Of a stretch of DNA of 5,955 nt, positions 1 to 5,057 are shown in pieces. Below the pieces are notes generated by a model that had not been told where the DNA came from, did not search any database, and was given only the letters and a program-made list of their open reading frames with translations. The stretch comes from JAHEME01 sp034435035 (lineage in GTDB: Bacteria; Chloroflexota; Anaerolineae; Aggregatilineales; UBA3940): positions 1-5,955 of the forward strand of contig DAOTXW010000083.1 in assembly GCA_034435035.1 (NCBI GenBank), read 5' to 3'. The position numbers and the translations under genes were made by a program. How positions within the stretch are numbered: position 1 is the stretch's first letter; every line of letters starts with the position of its first letter.

Positions 1-2
1 CC

Positions 3-1553
3 CCGGACGCCGGCCCGACCCCGACGCCGGGCTCGGCAGCCGAATCCACGGCCTGCGCCTACGCCGCCGCCCTGGACGGCGAGCCGGGCGACGCGGTGAT
101 CGTCGTGCCGCCGGAGGGGCCGGTCTTCCGCACCTGGACGCTGCGCAACGACGGCGGCTGCGCCTGGGAGGGCGTGACGCTGGCCTTCCTGCCCGACTTC
201 GAGCAGGGGATCGGGCAGGGCGCGCCCGTCGAGGCCGCGCCCGCCGGGGCCAGCGCGGCGGTGAGCGTCAACTTCACCGCGCCGTCCGCGCCGGGGACGT
301 ATGTCGGCGCGTGGCGGCTGCTCGCCCCGGATGGTGCGCTGTTCGGCCCCACGCTGCGCCTGCAGGTGATCGTCCAGACGCTCACCCCGCCCGCCGCGCA
401 GAGCCTGTACGCGGCCCTCACCGACGCGGGCTGCACGCTCGACGCGACCTACCTGGCCGATATCACCCTGGCGGATGGGGCGGTCGTGAGCGCCGGCGAA
501 GCCCTGCAGAAGACCTGGCGCGTGCAGAACACCGGCACCTGCCCCTGGCCGGCAGGGACCGCGCTGGCCTTCGTGGCCGGCGATCTGACCGCCGCCGGAT
601 CGGCAGCCATCCCCGCCGCCGCCAGCGGGGCGACCGCCGACATCCAGCTCAGCCTGGCCGCGCCGGCGCAGAACGGGACCTACAGCGGCTGGTGGCGGCT
701 TCAGGCCCCCGACGGCACGCTTTTCGGCACGCCGCTGGGCCTGCAGATCCGCGTCGGCGTCCCCGCCGCCGGCGCCGCCCCCGCCGAAACGCCGTTCACC
801 CCGTTCATCCACAACATCAGCTACCATTCCCGCGAGATCTTCCTCGACGGGCAGGCGAAGGGCAACCGGGCGGATGTCTTCACCAAAGTGGGCGACAGCA
901 TCACCGATGTGCCGGCCTTCCTGAACCCCATCGGCGACGGCGTCTACGCGCTGGGCGACTACGCCTACCTGCAGCCGGTCATCAACTACTTCTCGGCGGC
1001 GGCGGTGCGGGGGGGCAATGCGTTCAACAACCGGTCGGCGGCGGCGGTGTGGGGCTGGTCGAGCGCCGGCGTGCTCGACCCGGCCCGCGTGGCCGAGGTG
1101 TGCCCCGGCCTGACGCCGCTGGCCTGCGAATACAGCACGGTCAGGCCCGCCGCGGCCATCATCCTGATCGGCACCAATGACGCGCTCAGCCTGACCGACC
1201 CGGCGGTCTATGAGGGCAACCTGCGCCAGATTGTCCAGACCTCTCTGGACTACGGCGTGATCCCGGTGCTCAGCACGATCCCCTACAACGCGATGGTGGA
1301 CGTGCAGCCCTACAACCAGGTGATCATCACCACGGCGGTGGCCTACGACGTGCCGTGGATGGACTTCTACGGGGCGATCTGGGACCTGCCCAACCACGGC
1401 ATCAGCTGGGAGGACGGCGTGCATCCATCCGTCCCGGCCACGGGCGATCCCACCAGCTTCACGCCCGATACGCTCAAGTACGGGCACACGGTCCGCAACC
1501 TGCTGGTGCTGCACGTGCTGGATGCCCTGTGGCGGCAGGTGCTGGCATACTGA
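3..1553 (+). CDS. Surface protein with tandem NBR1-type Ig-like domains and a C-terminal SGNH/GDSL hydrolase domain (5' partial)
   Basis: The frame is open from the left edge, so the start lies outside the window; the in-frame GTG at 96 falls inside the first domain and is not a credible start. Two Ig-like repeats are visible (codons at 54-374 and 432-755). Each has an N-terminal Cys, a (T)W-R-N-G-C-W core and a closing G-W-R-L-APDG-LFG strand pair, as in the NBR1 Ig-like family (PF16158). A Pro/Ala linker leads to an SGNH hydrolase domain. Numbering residues from codon 96, block I is GDSIT with nucleophile Ser268 (codon 897-899), block III is GTND with Asn361, and block V is EDGVHPS with Asp440 and His443. 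The catalytic triad is therefore complete and an esterase or lipase-like activity is likely. The substrate cannot be told. An extracellular, carbohydrate- or wall-directed role is inferred from the Ig-like modules; the signal peptide would be upstream. Codon use matches its neighbours. Confidence 0.86.
   Translation, partial: PDAGPTPTPGSAAESTACAYAAALDGEPGDAVIVVPPEGPVFRTWTLRNDGGCAWEGVTLAFLPDFEQGIGQGAPVEAAPAGASAAVSVNFTAPSAPGTYVGAWRLLAPDGALFGPTLRLQVIVQTLTPPAAQSLYAALTDAGCTLDATYLADITLADGAVVSAGEALQKTWRVQNTGTCPWPAGTALAFVAGDLTAAGSAAIPAAASGATADIQLSLAAPAQNGTYSGWWRLQAPDGTLFGTPLGLQIRVGVPAAGAAPAETPFTPFIHNISYHSREIFLDGQAKGNRADVFTKVGDSITDVPAFLNPIGDGVYALGDYAYLQPVINYFSAAAVRGGNAFNNRSAAAVWGWSSAGVLDPARVAEVCPGLTPLACEYSTVRPAAAIILIGTNDALSLTDPAVYEGNLRQIVQTSLDYGVIPVLSTIPYNAMVDVQPYNQVIITTAVAYDVPWMDFYGAIWDLPNHGISWEDGVHPSVPATGDPTSFTPDTLKYGHTVRNLLVLHVLDALWRQVLAY
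54..374 (+). other. NBR1-type Ig-like domain, repeat 1 (protein domain)
   Basis: About 107 codons run from the Cys codon at 54-56 to the end of a LQVIV strand. Core signatures are FRTWTLRNDGGCAW and GAWRLLAPDGALFG. It aligns by eye with the second copy at 432-755, including a Cys in the same place at each end of the first half, which could form an intradomain disulfide. Confidence 0.75.
432..755 (+). other. NBR1-type Ig-like domain, repeat 2 (protein domain)
   Basis: About 108 codons from Cys113 to Val220 of the frame numbered from codon 96. Core signatures are LQKTWRVQNTGTCPW and GWWRLQAPDGTLFG, closer to the family consensus than repeat 1. The Cys113/Cys149 pair mirrors the pair in repeat 1. 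A Pro/Ala-rich linker follows before the hydrolase domain. Confidence 0.8.
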
Positions 1554-1563
1554 CCGGGCCGTG

Positions 1564-1650
1564 AATCCCCTCCCCGCCCGGAGGGGCCTCCCCCTTGCAA
1601 GGGGGTCGAAGACCCGGAGGGGGTTCAGCGGCCGGGTGGGGGTGAGGTCG
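1564..1650. repeat. GC-rich hairpin cluster, probable dispersed intergenic repeat
   Basis: Three inverted repeats lie back to back: CCCCTCC/GGAGGGG with a 6-nt loop (1567-1586), a perfect 16-nt palindrome CCCCCTTGCAAGGGGG (1590-1605), and GGGTC-GAA-GACCC (1603-1615, overlapping the palindrome). On the complementary strand the unit reads as a CCTCACCCC... ...GAACCCCCTCC... ...TTGCAAGGGGG string, a style of short, C-rich intergenic repeat common in high-GC genomes. A 13-nt piece recurs inverted at 2345-2357. The cluster begins 11 nt after the hydrolase stop codon and could also serve as its terminator, although no U-rich tail is visible. Repeat status cannot be proved from one window. Confidence 0.5.
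1567..1605 (+). terminator. Possible stem-loop terminator after the hydrolase gene
   Basis: A 7-bp perfect stem with a 6-nt loop (1567-1586) starts 14 nt after the stop codon and is followed at once by a second, fully palindromic hairpin (1590-1605). No run of T follows either, so this is at best a U-less or processing hairpin. The same bases are part of the proposed dispersed repeat. Confidence 0.3.
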
Positions 1651-1674
1651 GCCTGCCCCCCTGACCGACCCCTG

Positions 1675-1683
1675 TGCTATACT
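1675..1683 (+). promoter_or_regulatory. Candidate extended -10 promoter for mntA, implying a leaderless transcript
   Basis: The string TGCTATACT matches the extended -10 form TGnTATAAT with one mismatch in the hexamer (TATACT, 1678-1683). No good -35 lies 16-18 bp upstream, which extended -10 promoters can tolerate. Transcription would begin six or seven bases downstream, which is the A of the ATG at 1690 or next to it. The only purine-rich stretch before the start is GGGG ending 1 nt from the ATG, too close for a normal ribosome binding site, so leaderless translation fits. Confidence 0.4.
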
Positions 1684-1689
1684 CGGGGC

Positions 1690-2004
1690 ATGATCGGCCA
1701 GATCGCTGCCTCGCTTGATGACCTCGCCGCCTTCTGCCGCCGCCGCCATATCCGGAGGCTGGCGCTGTTCGGCTCCGCGCTGCGCGATGACTTCGGCCCC
1801 GCCAGCGATATCGATGTGCTGGCCGAGTTCGATCCCGCCTTCCGCTATACCTTCAAGGACCTGGATGCGATGGAAAGCGAGCTCGCCGCGATCTTCGGGC
1901 TGCCGGTCGATCTCATCGACCGCCAGGCGCTTGAGGACAGCCCCAACTATATCCGACGCCGGGCCATCCTGGACTCCAGCGTGGTGATCTATGCCCAGGA
2001 GTAG
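1690..2004 (+). CDS. mntA: MntA-type antitoxin, minimal nucleotidyltransferase (MNT) domain protein
   Basis: This 104-residue protein is the usual size of a minimal nucleotidyltransferase. The signature GSALRDDFGPASDIDVL gives Gly28-Ser29 and the metal-binding Asp40 and Asp42; the third carboxylate is Asp74 in LPVDLID. All three catalytic Asp are present, so it should be active. In characterised MntA/HepT systems the MNT protein neutralises the HepT RNase by transferring AMP to a Tyr in the toxin's HxY motif. The ATG at 1690 was chosen because homology begins here and a -10-like element sits just upstream; the open frame runs back to 1522 but through the hairpin repeat. It overlaps hepT by 14 nt, which suggests translational coupling. 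The partner gene is frameshifted, so the antitoxin may now be an orphan. Confidence 0.9.
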   Translation: MIGQIAASLDDLAAFCRRRHIRRLALFGSALRDDFGPASDIDVLAEFDPAFRYTFKDLDAMESELAAIFGLPVDLIDRQALEDSPNYIRRRAILDSSVVIYAQE

Positions 2005-2337
2005 GGCGCTGCTGTTGGATATGCTGGTCGCGGCGCGCAAGGTCATGCGCTTTGTGGCCGGGATGGACTTCGCACAGTTCCATCAGAACGAAATGGCCCA
2101 GAGCGCTACCATCCGCGAACTCCAGGTGATCGGCGAGGCGGCGCGGCTGATGGATGAGGAGACCCGGGCCGCGCACCCGGGCATTGACTGGCCGCCATGG
2201 TCGGGATGCGCAATCGGCTGGTTCACGAGTACTTCGACATCCGGCTGGACGTTGTCTGGCAGACGGTGCATGAAGACCTGCCCGGCCTGATCGCCCAGAT
2301 CGAGCCCCTGTTTCCCCCTGACGAGCCGACCGCCTGA
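1991..2337 (+). pseudogene. hepT: HepT-like toxin (HEPN/DUF86 RNase), frameshifted before its active site
   Basis: Codons from the ATG at 1991 give a normal HepT N-terminal half, including the ATIRELQVIGEAARLM helix typical of PF01934, up to GIDW (tgg at 2189-2191). The expected continuation, MVGMRNRLVHEYFDI, is present but one frame away, starting at ATG 2197 and running to the TGA at 2335-2337. Only five bases (2192-2196) sit where six are needed, so one base is missing. The reconstructed protein would be about 115 residues, the family norm. The RNase motif R-x4-H-x-Y (2209-2232, Tyr codon 2230-2232) lies wholly in the shifted frame. The unshifted frame instead ends at 2290 with an unrelated tail and no active site. 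No slippery heptamer is seen, so programmed frameshifting is unlikely. A sequencing error remains possible. Confidence 0.87.
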
Positions 2338-2344
2338 CGCCAGC

Positions 2345-2357
2345 CTGAACCCCCTCC
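2345..2357 (-). repeat. Inverted partner of the C-rich repeat, right of the toxin-antitoxin module
   Basis: CTGAACCCCCTCC here is the exact reverse complement of 1616-1628 (GGAGGGGGTTCAG). The two copies bracket mntA/hepT about 0.7 kb apart, one on each side. A run of C/T-rich sequence continues to about 2363. There is no transposase and no clear target duplication. Confidence 0.5.
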
Positions 2358-2380
2358 CCCTCCTCGCGGCGCCCGCCCCG

Positions 2381-3673
2381 CTACGGCCTGACCTCGCGCA
2401 CCAGGATCGTCTCGATGGCATCGCCGGGCGCCGCCGCCGAGGCCGGATCGCGCGGCGAGAGCGCGTGCGCCACCGCCATCCCTTCCACCACCTGCCCGAA
2501 GATCGTGAACGCTCCGTTCAGGTGATCCGCCGGGCCGAGCGTGATGAAGAACTGCCCGCCCGCCGAGTTCGGGGCGCTGGTGTGGGCCATGCTCAGCCAG
2601 CCCTCGCGGTCGAAGCGCAGGGCGCTGCCCGCGAACTCGTCGGCGATGGTGTAGCCCGGCCCGCCGATGCCCGTGCCGGTCGGGTCGCCGGCCTGCGCCA
2701 CAAACCCCGGCACCACCCGGTGAAAGGTCAGGCCGTCGTAATAGCCGCTGCAGGCCAGATAGGCGAAGTTGTTGACCGTCTCCGGGGCCAGATCGGCGAA
2801 CAGGTCCACCGCGATGGTGCCCTTTTCCGTGAGGATCCAGGCGGCATAGTCGCGCTCCGGGTCGATGACCTGCGGCGGCGGCACTGCGTAGCGGGCGCGG
2901 ACGCGCACCACGGTCGCCATCAGCGCCATCTCCTCGACGGTCAGCGGCGGCTGCTGGATCAGCAGGTCGTTGACGAACAGCGCCGGCGAGGCCGGCACGC
3001 CCACCTGCCGGGCGCTGGCCGCCGAAAACTCCACCCGCGCCCGGTAGGTTTCCTCTGCCAGATCGCGGCGGACCTGCGCGGCATCCAGCCCGGCATCCTC
3101 CGCGTAGCCCTCGAACAGATCGCGCAGGGTATCAGGTTCGGCGCCCTTCCAGCGCGTCTGTTCCGCCTCCAGGATGTCCACCATCTGCCAGAAGGCCGCC
3201 TCGCCGCCCTGTTCATAGGCGGACTCGGTCAGTTCGGCAGCGATCCGCCCGTCTTCGCCTACCGCGTAATGGCGGTACACGACCCGCACCTCCGGATCGG
3301 CCTCGACCAGCCCCTCCAGCGCGGCGACGATCTCCGGGCAGTCATCGCAGGACAGCTCATGGTACAGGATGATAGTCACGGGCGCATCGGAGCGGCCCAG
3401 CATATGCTCGCCGGGCAGGATGGCCAGCGGACTGCCCGCGCCGGGCGCGAAGGGCGCATCCGAGGGGGCGGGGAACTCCGCGCAGATGTCGCTCGCCTGA
3501 TCGGGCGACAGATCGGCGGCGCTGAGGGAACGCTCGCGGGGCAGGCGCTCAGCCACCGCCGGGGCGGGAGCCGGCTGCCCGGAGGAGCCGGGGGCGCTCC
3601 CGCCGCCGCAGGCGGCCAGCAGAGCGCTCAAGGCGATCGCGATCAGCGCAGAAAGTCGGACGGACAGACGCAT
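2381..3673 (-). CDS. Lipoprotein fusing a DsbA-like thioredoxin domain to a cyclophilin-type peptidyl-prolyl isomerase
   Basis: The 430-residue product starts with a lipoprotein signal: MRLSVR, a hydrophobic core and the lipobox LAAC with Cys22, followed by a Gly/Ser/Pro/Ala-rich linker. Residues about 88-255 form a DsbA_4-like thioredoxin fold with the redox site CDDC (Cys109, Cys112) and a cis-Pro loop GVPASPALFVND (Pro230). Residues about 276-428 are a cyclophilin: FHRVVPGFVAQAGD (Arg319, Phe324, Gln327), GGQFFITL and LNGAFTIFGQV. The human CypA positions Asn102, Trp121 and His126 appear as His364, His384 and Phe389. It should act outside the membrane in disulfide exchange and proline isomerisation. 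The ATG at 3673 has a GAGAGG site 5 nt upstream (3679-3684). It lies 162 bp after the dehydrogenase gene and converges with hepT at 43 bp. Confidence 0.92.
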   Translation of the reverse strand: MRLSVRLSALIAIALSALLAACGGGSAPGSSGQPAPAPAVAERLPRERSLSAADLSPDQASDICAEFPAPSDAPFAPGAGSPLAILPGEHMLGRSDAPVTIILYHELSCDDCPEIVAALEGLVEADPEVRVVYRHYAVGEDGRIAAELTESAYEQGGEAAFWQMVDILEAEQTRWKGAEPDTLRDLFEGYAEDAGLDAAQVRRDLAEETYRARVEFSAASARQVGVPASPALFVNDLLIQQPPLTVEEMALMATVVRVRARYAVPPPQVIDPERDYAAWILTEKGTIAVDLFADLAPETVNNFAYLACSGYYDGLTFHRVVPGFVAQAGDPTGTGIGGPGYTIADEFAGSALRFDREGWLSMAHTSAPNSAGGQFFITLGPADHLNGAFTIFGQVVEGMAVAHALSPRDPASAAAPGDAIETILVREVRP

Positions 3674-3753
3674 GGCGGCCTCTCAGATCGGCGGCGGGCG
3701 GCGTGGGCAGCCCGCCGTCGCAGGATGGCCGCCAATTGGAACGCATCACGGCG

Positions 3754-3773
3754 CGGACGGCAAGGGCCGTCCG
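3754..3773 (-). promoter_or_regulatory. Hairpin in the gap between the dehydrogenase and the isomerase lipoprotein genes
   Basis: A perfect 8-bp stem (CGGACGGC / GCCGTCCG) closes a 4-nt loop. It lies about 60 nt after the dehydrogenase stop and 80 nt before the lipoprotein start. No T-run follows on the minus strand. It could be a weak terminator, an RNA-stability hairpin or chance in GC-rich DNA. The rest of the 162-bp gap shows no gene and no convincing promoter. Confidence 0.3.
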
Positions 3774-3835
3774 GCGCCGCGGCGGCGCAGCCCGCCAGGG
3801 TCCGGGCGATCAGCAGCGCGGGAGCGGGCCGGCGG

Positions 3836-4597
3836 TCAGCGGTCATCGCTGCCAGTCTCGCGGCGGGCGCGCCGCCGCCGGGTGACCGGGTCCTCCGCGG
3901 CGCGTTCCAGCTCCAGCACCTGCCCGTGGATGTGCAGCGCATCGTCCGAAGCCAGGAAGATGGCTGCGCCCACGCAGTCCTCGGCCTCCAGGATCGGTTC
4001 CCTGTCCAGAGCGGTATTACGGAAGCCGGTGGCGACCTTGCCGGGGTTGATGATATTCACCCGGATGTTGTCGGCCCGTCCCTCGGCGGCGCAGGCTTTG
4101 GTGAGGCCCACCAGCCCCCACTTGCTGGCGCTGTAGGCCGCCATCAGCGGGTAGGCCCGCGAGCCGGAGGTGGAGCCGATGTTGACGATGGCCCCGCCGC
4201 CCTGATCCAGCATCGGTTTCCAGACATGCTTGGTGCACAGGAAGGGTCCGCGCAGGTTGACGCCGATCAGCCAGTCCCACGTCTCCAGCGAGGTGCGCCA
4301 GACGTGCCGCCACATCCCGCCGCCGGCATTGTTGACCAGGATATCGATCCGGCCATAGGCGGCCAGCGCCGCCGCGACCATCGCCTGCACCGAGGGCTCG
4401 TCGGTCACGTCGGTCACCACCGCCAGGGCCTCGCCGCCTGCCGCGCGAATAGCGGCGGCCGTCTCCTCCAGTTGAGTGCCGGTGCGGGCGGCCAGCACGA
4501 CCCGGGCGCCCTCCGCGGCAAAGCCCAGCGCGATAGCCCGCCCGATGCCCCGGCTCGCCCCGGTCACGATCGCGGCCTTGTTCTGCAGTCGGTTCAT
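3836..4597 (-). CDS. Short-chain dehydrogenase/reductase (classical SDR), probably NADP(H)-dependent
   Basis: This 253-residue protein has every classical SDR landmark. These are the cofactor loop TGASRGIG (residues 12-19), Asp63 in VTDVTD for the adenine ring, NNAG (89-92), and the catalytic tetrad Asn114, Ser142, Tyr155 and Lys159 (YSASK), followed by NPG (184-186). Arg16 and Arg38 (AAR after the second strand) favour NADP(H). The substrate is not evident; the family covers 3-oxoacyl-ACP reductases and many alcohol or sugar dehydrogenases. The C-terminus is unusual: in place of the common VDGG ending it runs HGQVLELERAAEDP into a basic tail rich in Arg (about 240-246) and ends GSDDR. The ATG at 4597 is chosen over upstream codons because GGAGGT (4601-4606) precedes it and a promoter overlaps the longer frame. 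Cytoplasmic. Confidence 0.93.
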   Translation of the reverse strand: MNRLQNKAAIVTGASRGIGRAIALGFAAEGARVVLAARTGTQLEETAAAIRAAGGEALAVVTDVTDEPSVQAMVAAALAAYGRIDILVNNAGGGMWRHVWRTSLETWDWLIGVNLRGPFLCTKHVWKPMLDQGGGAIVNIGSTSGSRAYPLMAAYSASKWGLVGLTKACAAEGRADNIRVNIINPGKVATGFRNTALDREPILEAEDCVGAAIFLASDDALHIHGQVLELERAAEDPVTRRRRARRETGSDDR

Positions 4598-4600
4598 GGC

Positions 4601-4606
4601 ACCTCC
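4601..4606 (-). promoter_or_regulatory. Ribosome binding site deciding the dehydrogenase start
   Basis: GGAGGT on the minus strand, 3 nt before the ATG at 4597. It rules out the 18-residue longer version starting at 4651, whose first codons overlap the promoter. Confidence 0.7.
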
Positions 4607-4618
4607 ATTCGGCGGGGG

Positions 4619-4647
4619 ATTATAGGCCCGCAGCGGGGTGTGAACAA
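4619..4647 (-). promoter_or_regulatory. Sigma-70-type promoter for the dehydrogenase gene
   Basis: On the minus strand a perfect TATAAT -10 (4624 down to 4619) is preceded at exactly 17 bp by TTGTTC (4647 down to 4642), which matches the first three bases of TTGACA. Transcription from about 4612 would leave a short leader holding the GGAGGT site. In DNA this GC-rich a perfect -10 with correct spacing is unlikely to be chance. The spacer contains a short inverted repeat, CCCGC-A-GCGGG (4627-4637), where a repressor could bind. Confidence 0.6.
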
Positions 4648-4670
4648 GCACAGAGCAGGGAGGCCCTCAC

Positions 4671-4691
4671 CGGGCCGGGACAACCGGCCCG
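4671..4691 (-). terminator. Hairpin immediately after the glutaredoxin-like gene
   Basis: A perfect 8-bp GC stem (CGGGCCGG / CCGGCCCG) with a 5-nt loop begins 1 nt beyond the TAG stop of the minus-strand gene. No U-tract follows, so it is a U-less terminator or RNA-stabilising hairpin. Its place between this gene and the dehydrogenase promoter supports a transcription boundary. Confidence 0.45.
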
Positions 4692-4692
4692 C

Positions 4693-5031
4693 CTACCCCT
4701 CGATGAAGCCGTGGCGCGTCAGCCAGGCGATCAGCTGCTCCTCGCTGGCCTCGGTGATCATCGTGCCGCGGTCGATCCCGCGCGGGCTGTCGCCGCGCGG
4801 CAGCGGGGCCGGCTCCTCCAGCGGCAGGTCTTCGCCGGGCCGGGCCACGATGATGGTCGGCACGGAGCGGAACCCCGTCCAGTCCACCACGCGCTGCGCC
4901 GCCTGCGGGTCCTCATCGATCACGATGTCACGATGGGGGACGGCGTAGCGATCGAAGACCCGCTCGGCGCGGCCCTGGTACGGGCAGTAGGTGCTGCGCT
5001 TGTAGACCACGATCTCCTTATCAGCGGGCAT
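4693..5031 (-). CDS. Glutaredoxin/NrdH-like thioredoxin-fold protein with a CPYQ (single-cysteine) site
   Basis: The 112-residue product begins with a strand EIVVYKRSTYCPYQ, where Cys16-Pro-Tyr-Gln19 sits at the redox position of glutaredoxins (usually CPYC or CGFS). A helix AERVFDRYAVP, the strand HRDIVIDED, and a cis-Pro loop FRSVPTIIV (Pro58) complete the glutaredoxin pattern. The resolving Cys is replaced by Gln and no other Cys exists, so chemistry would be monothiol. Between residues about 64 and 90 lies a Pro/Glu/Arg-rich insert before the final helix EEQLIAWLTRHG, longer than in typical glutaredoxins. The ATG at 5031 has AGGAG 7 nt upstream; a GTG at 5061 overlapping the amidase stop (GTGA) is possible but lacks a binding site. 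It is 26 nt after the amidase gene and probably co-transcribed with it. Cytoplasmic; partner unknown. Confidence 0.82.
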   Translation of the reverse strand: MPADKEIVVYKRSTYCPYQGRAERVFDRYAVPHRDIVIDEDPQAAQRVVDWTGFRSVPTIIVARPGEDLPLEEPAPLPRGDSPRGIDRGTMITEASEEQLIAWLTRHGFIEG

Positions 5032-5038
5032 GAGCGCA

Positions 5039-5043
5039 CTCCT
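5039..5043 (-). promoter_or_regulatory. Ribosome binding site deciding the glutaredoxin-like start
   Basis: AGGAG on the minus strand, 7 nt before the ATG at 5031, is the ideal distance and favours the 112-residue form over the GTG at 5061. Confidence 0.65.
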
Positions 5044-5057
5044 GTGAGAAAACCGGA

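Noticed and set aside
311..1180. 289-codon open frame on the plus strand inside the hydrolase gene
   Set aside because: Arg/Pro/Ala-rich shadow of the Ig-SGNH gene; the other frame holds clear motifs.
1522..1689. N-terminal extension of mntA back to 1522
   Set aside because: It would overlap the hydrolase gene and be translated through the hairpin repeat and the promoter; the family begins at the ATG at 1690.
1474..2046. 190-codon minus-strand frame across the toxin-antitoxin region
   Set aside because: Antisense shadow of mntA and the hairpin repeat with no family resemblance.
2186..2200. Programmed -1 ribosomal frameshift joining the two halves of hepT
   Set aside because: No X-XXY-YYZ slippery heptamer or A/T-rich slip site is present around the junction; a plain one-base loss explains the data better.
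2338..2380. Terminator between the convergent hepT and lipoprotein genes
   Set aside because: The 43-bp gap is C-rich with no convincing stem followed by a T-run on either strand.
3643..3846. 67-codon minus-strand frame overlapping the dehydrogenase stop and the lipoprotein start
   Set aside because: The overlap at both ends looks like coupling, but there is no ribosome binding site and the product is Arg/Ala/Pro-rich with no recognisable feature.
4594..4608. Four-codon mini-frame overlapping the dehydrogenase start on the minus strand (ATG at 4608)
   Set aside because: It would cover the GGAGGT ribosome binding site itself and has no site of its own; most likely chance.
2465..4948. 827-codon open frame on the plus strand
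   Set aside because: It lies antisense to three well-recognised minus-strand genes, has an Arg/Ala/Gly-rich composition with no domain, and spans their intergenic gaps. Long antisense frames are expected with strong GC bias at third codon positions.
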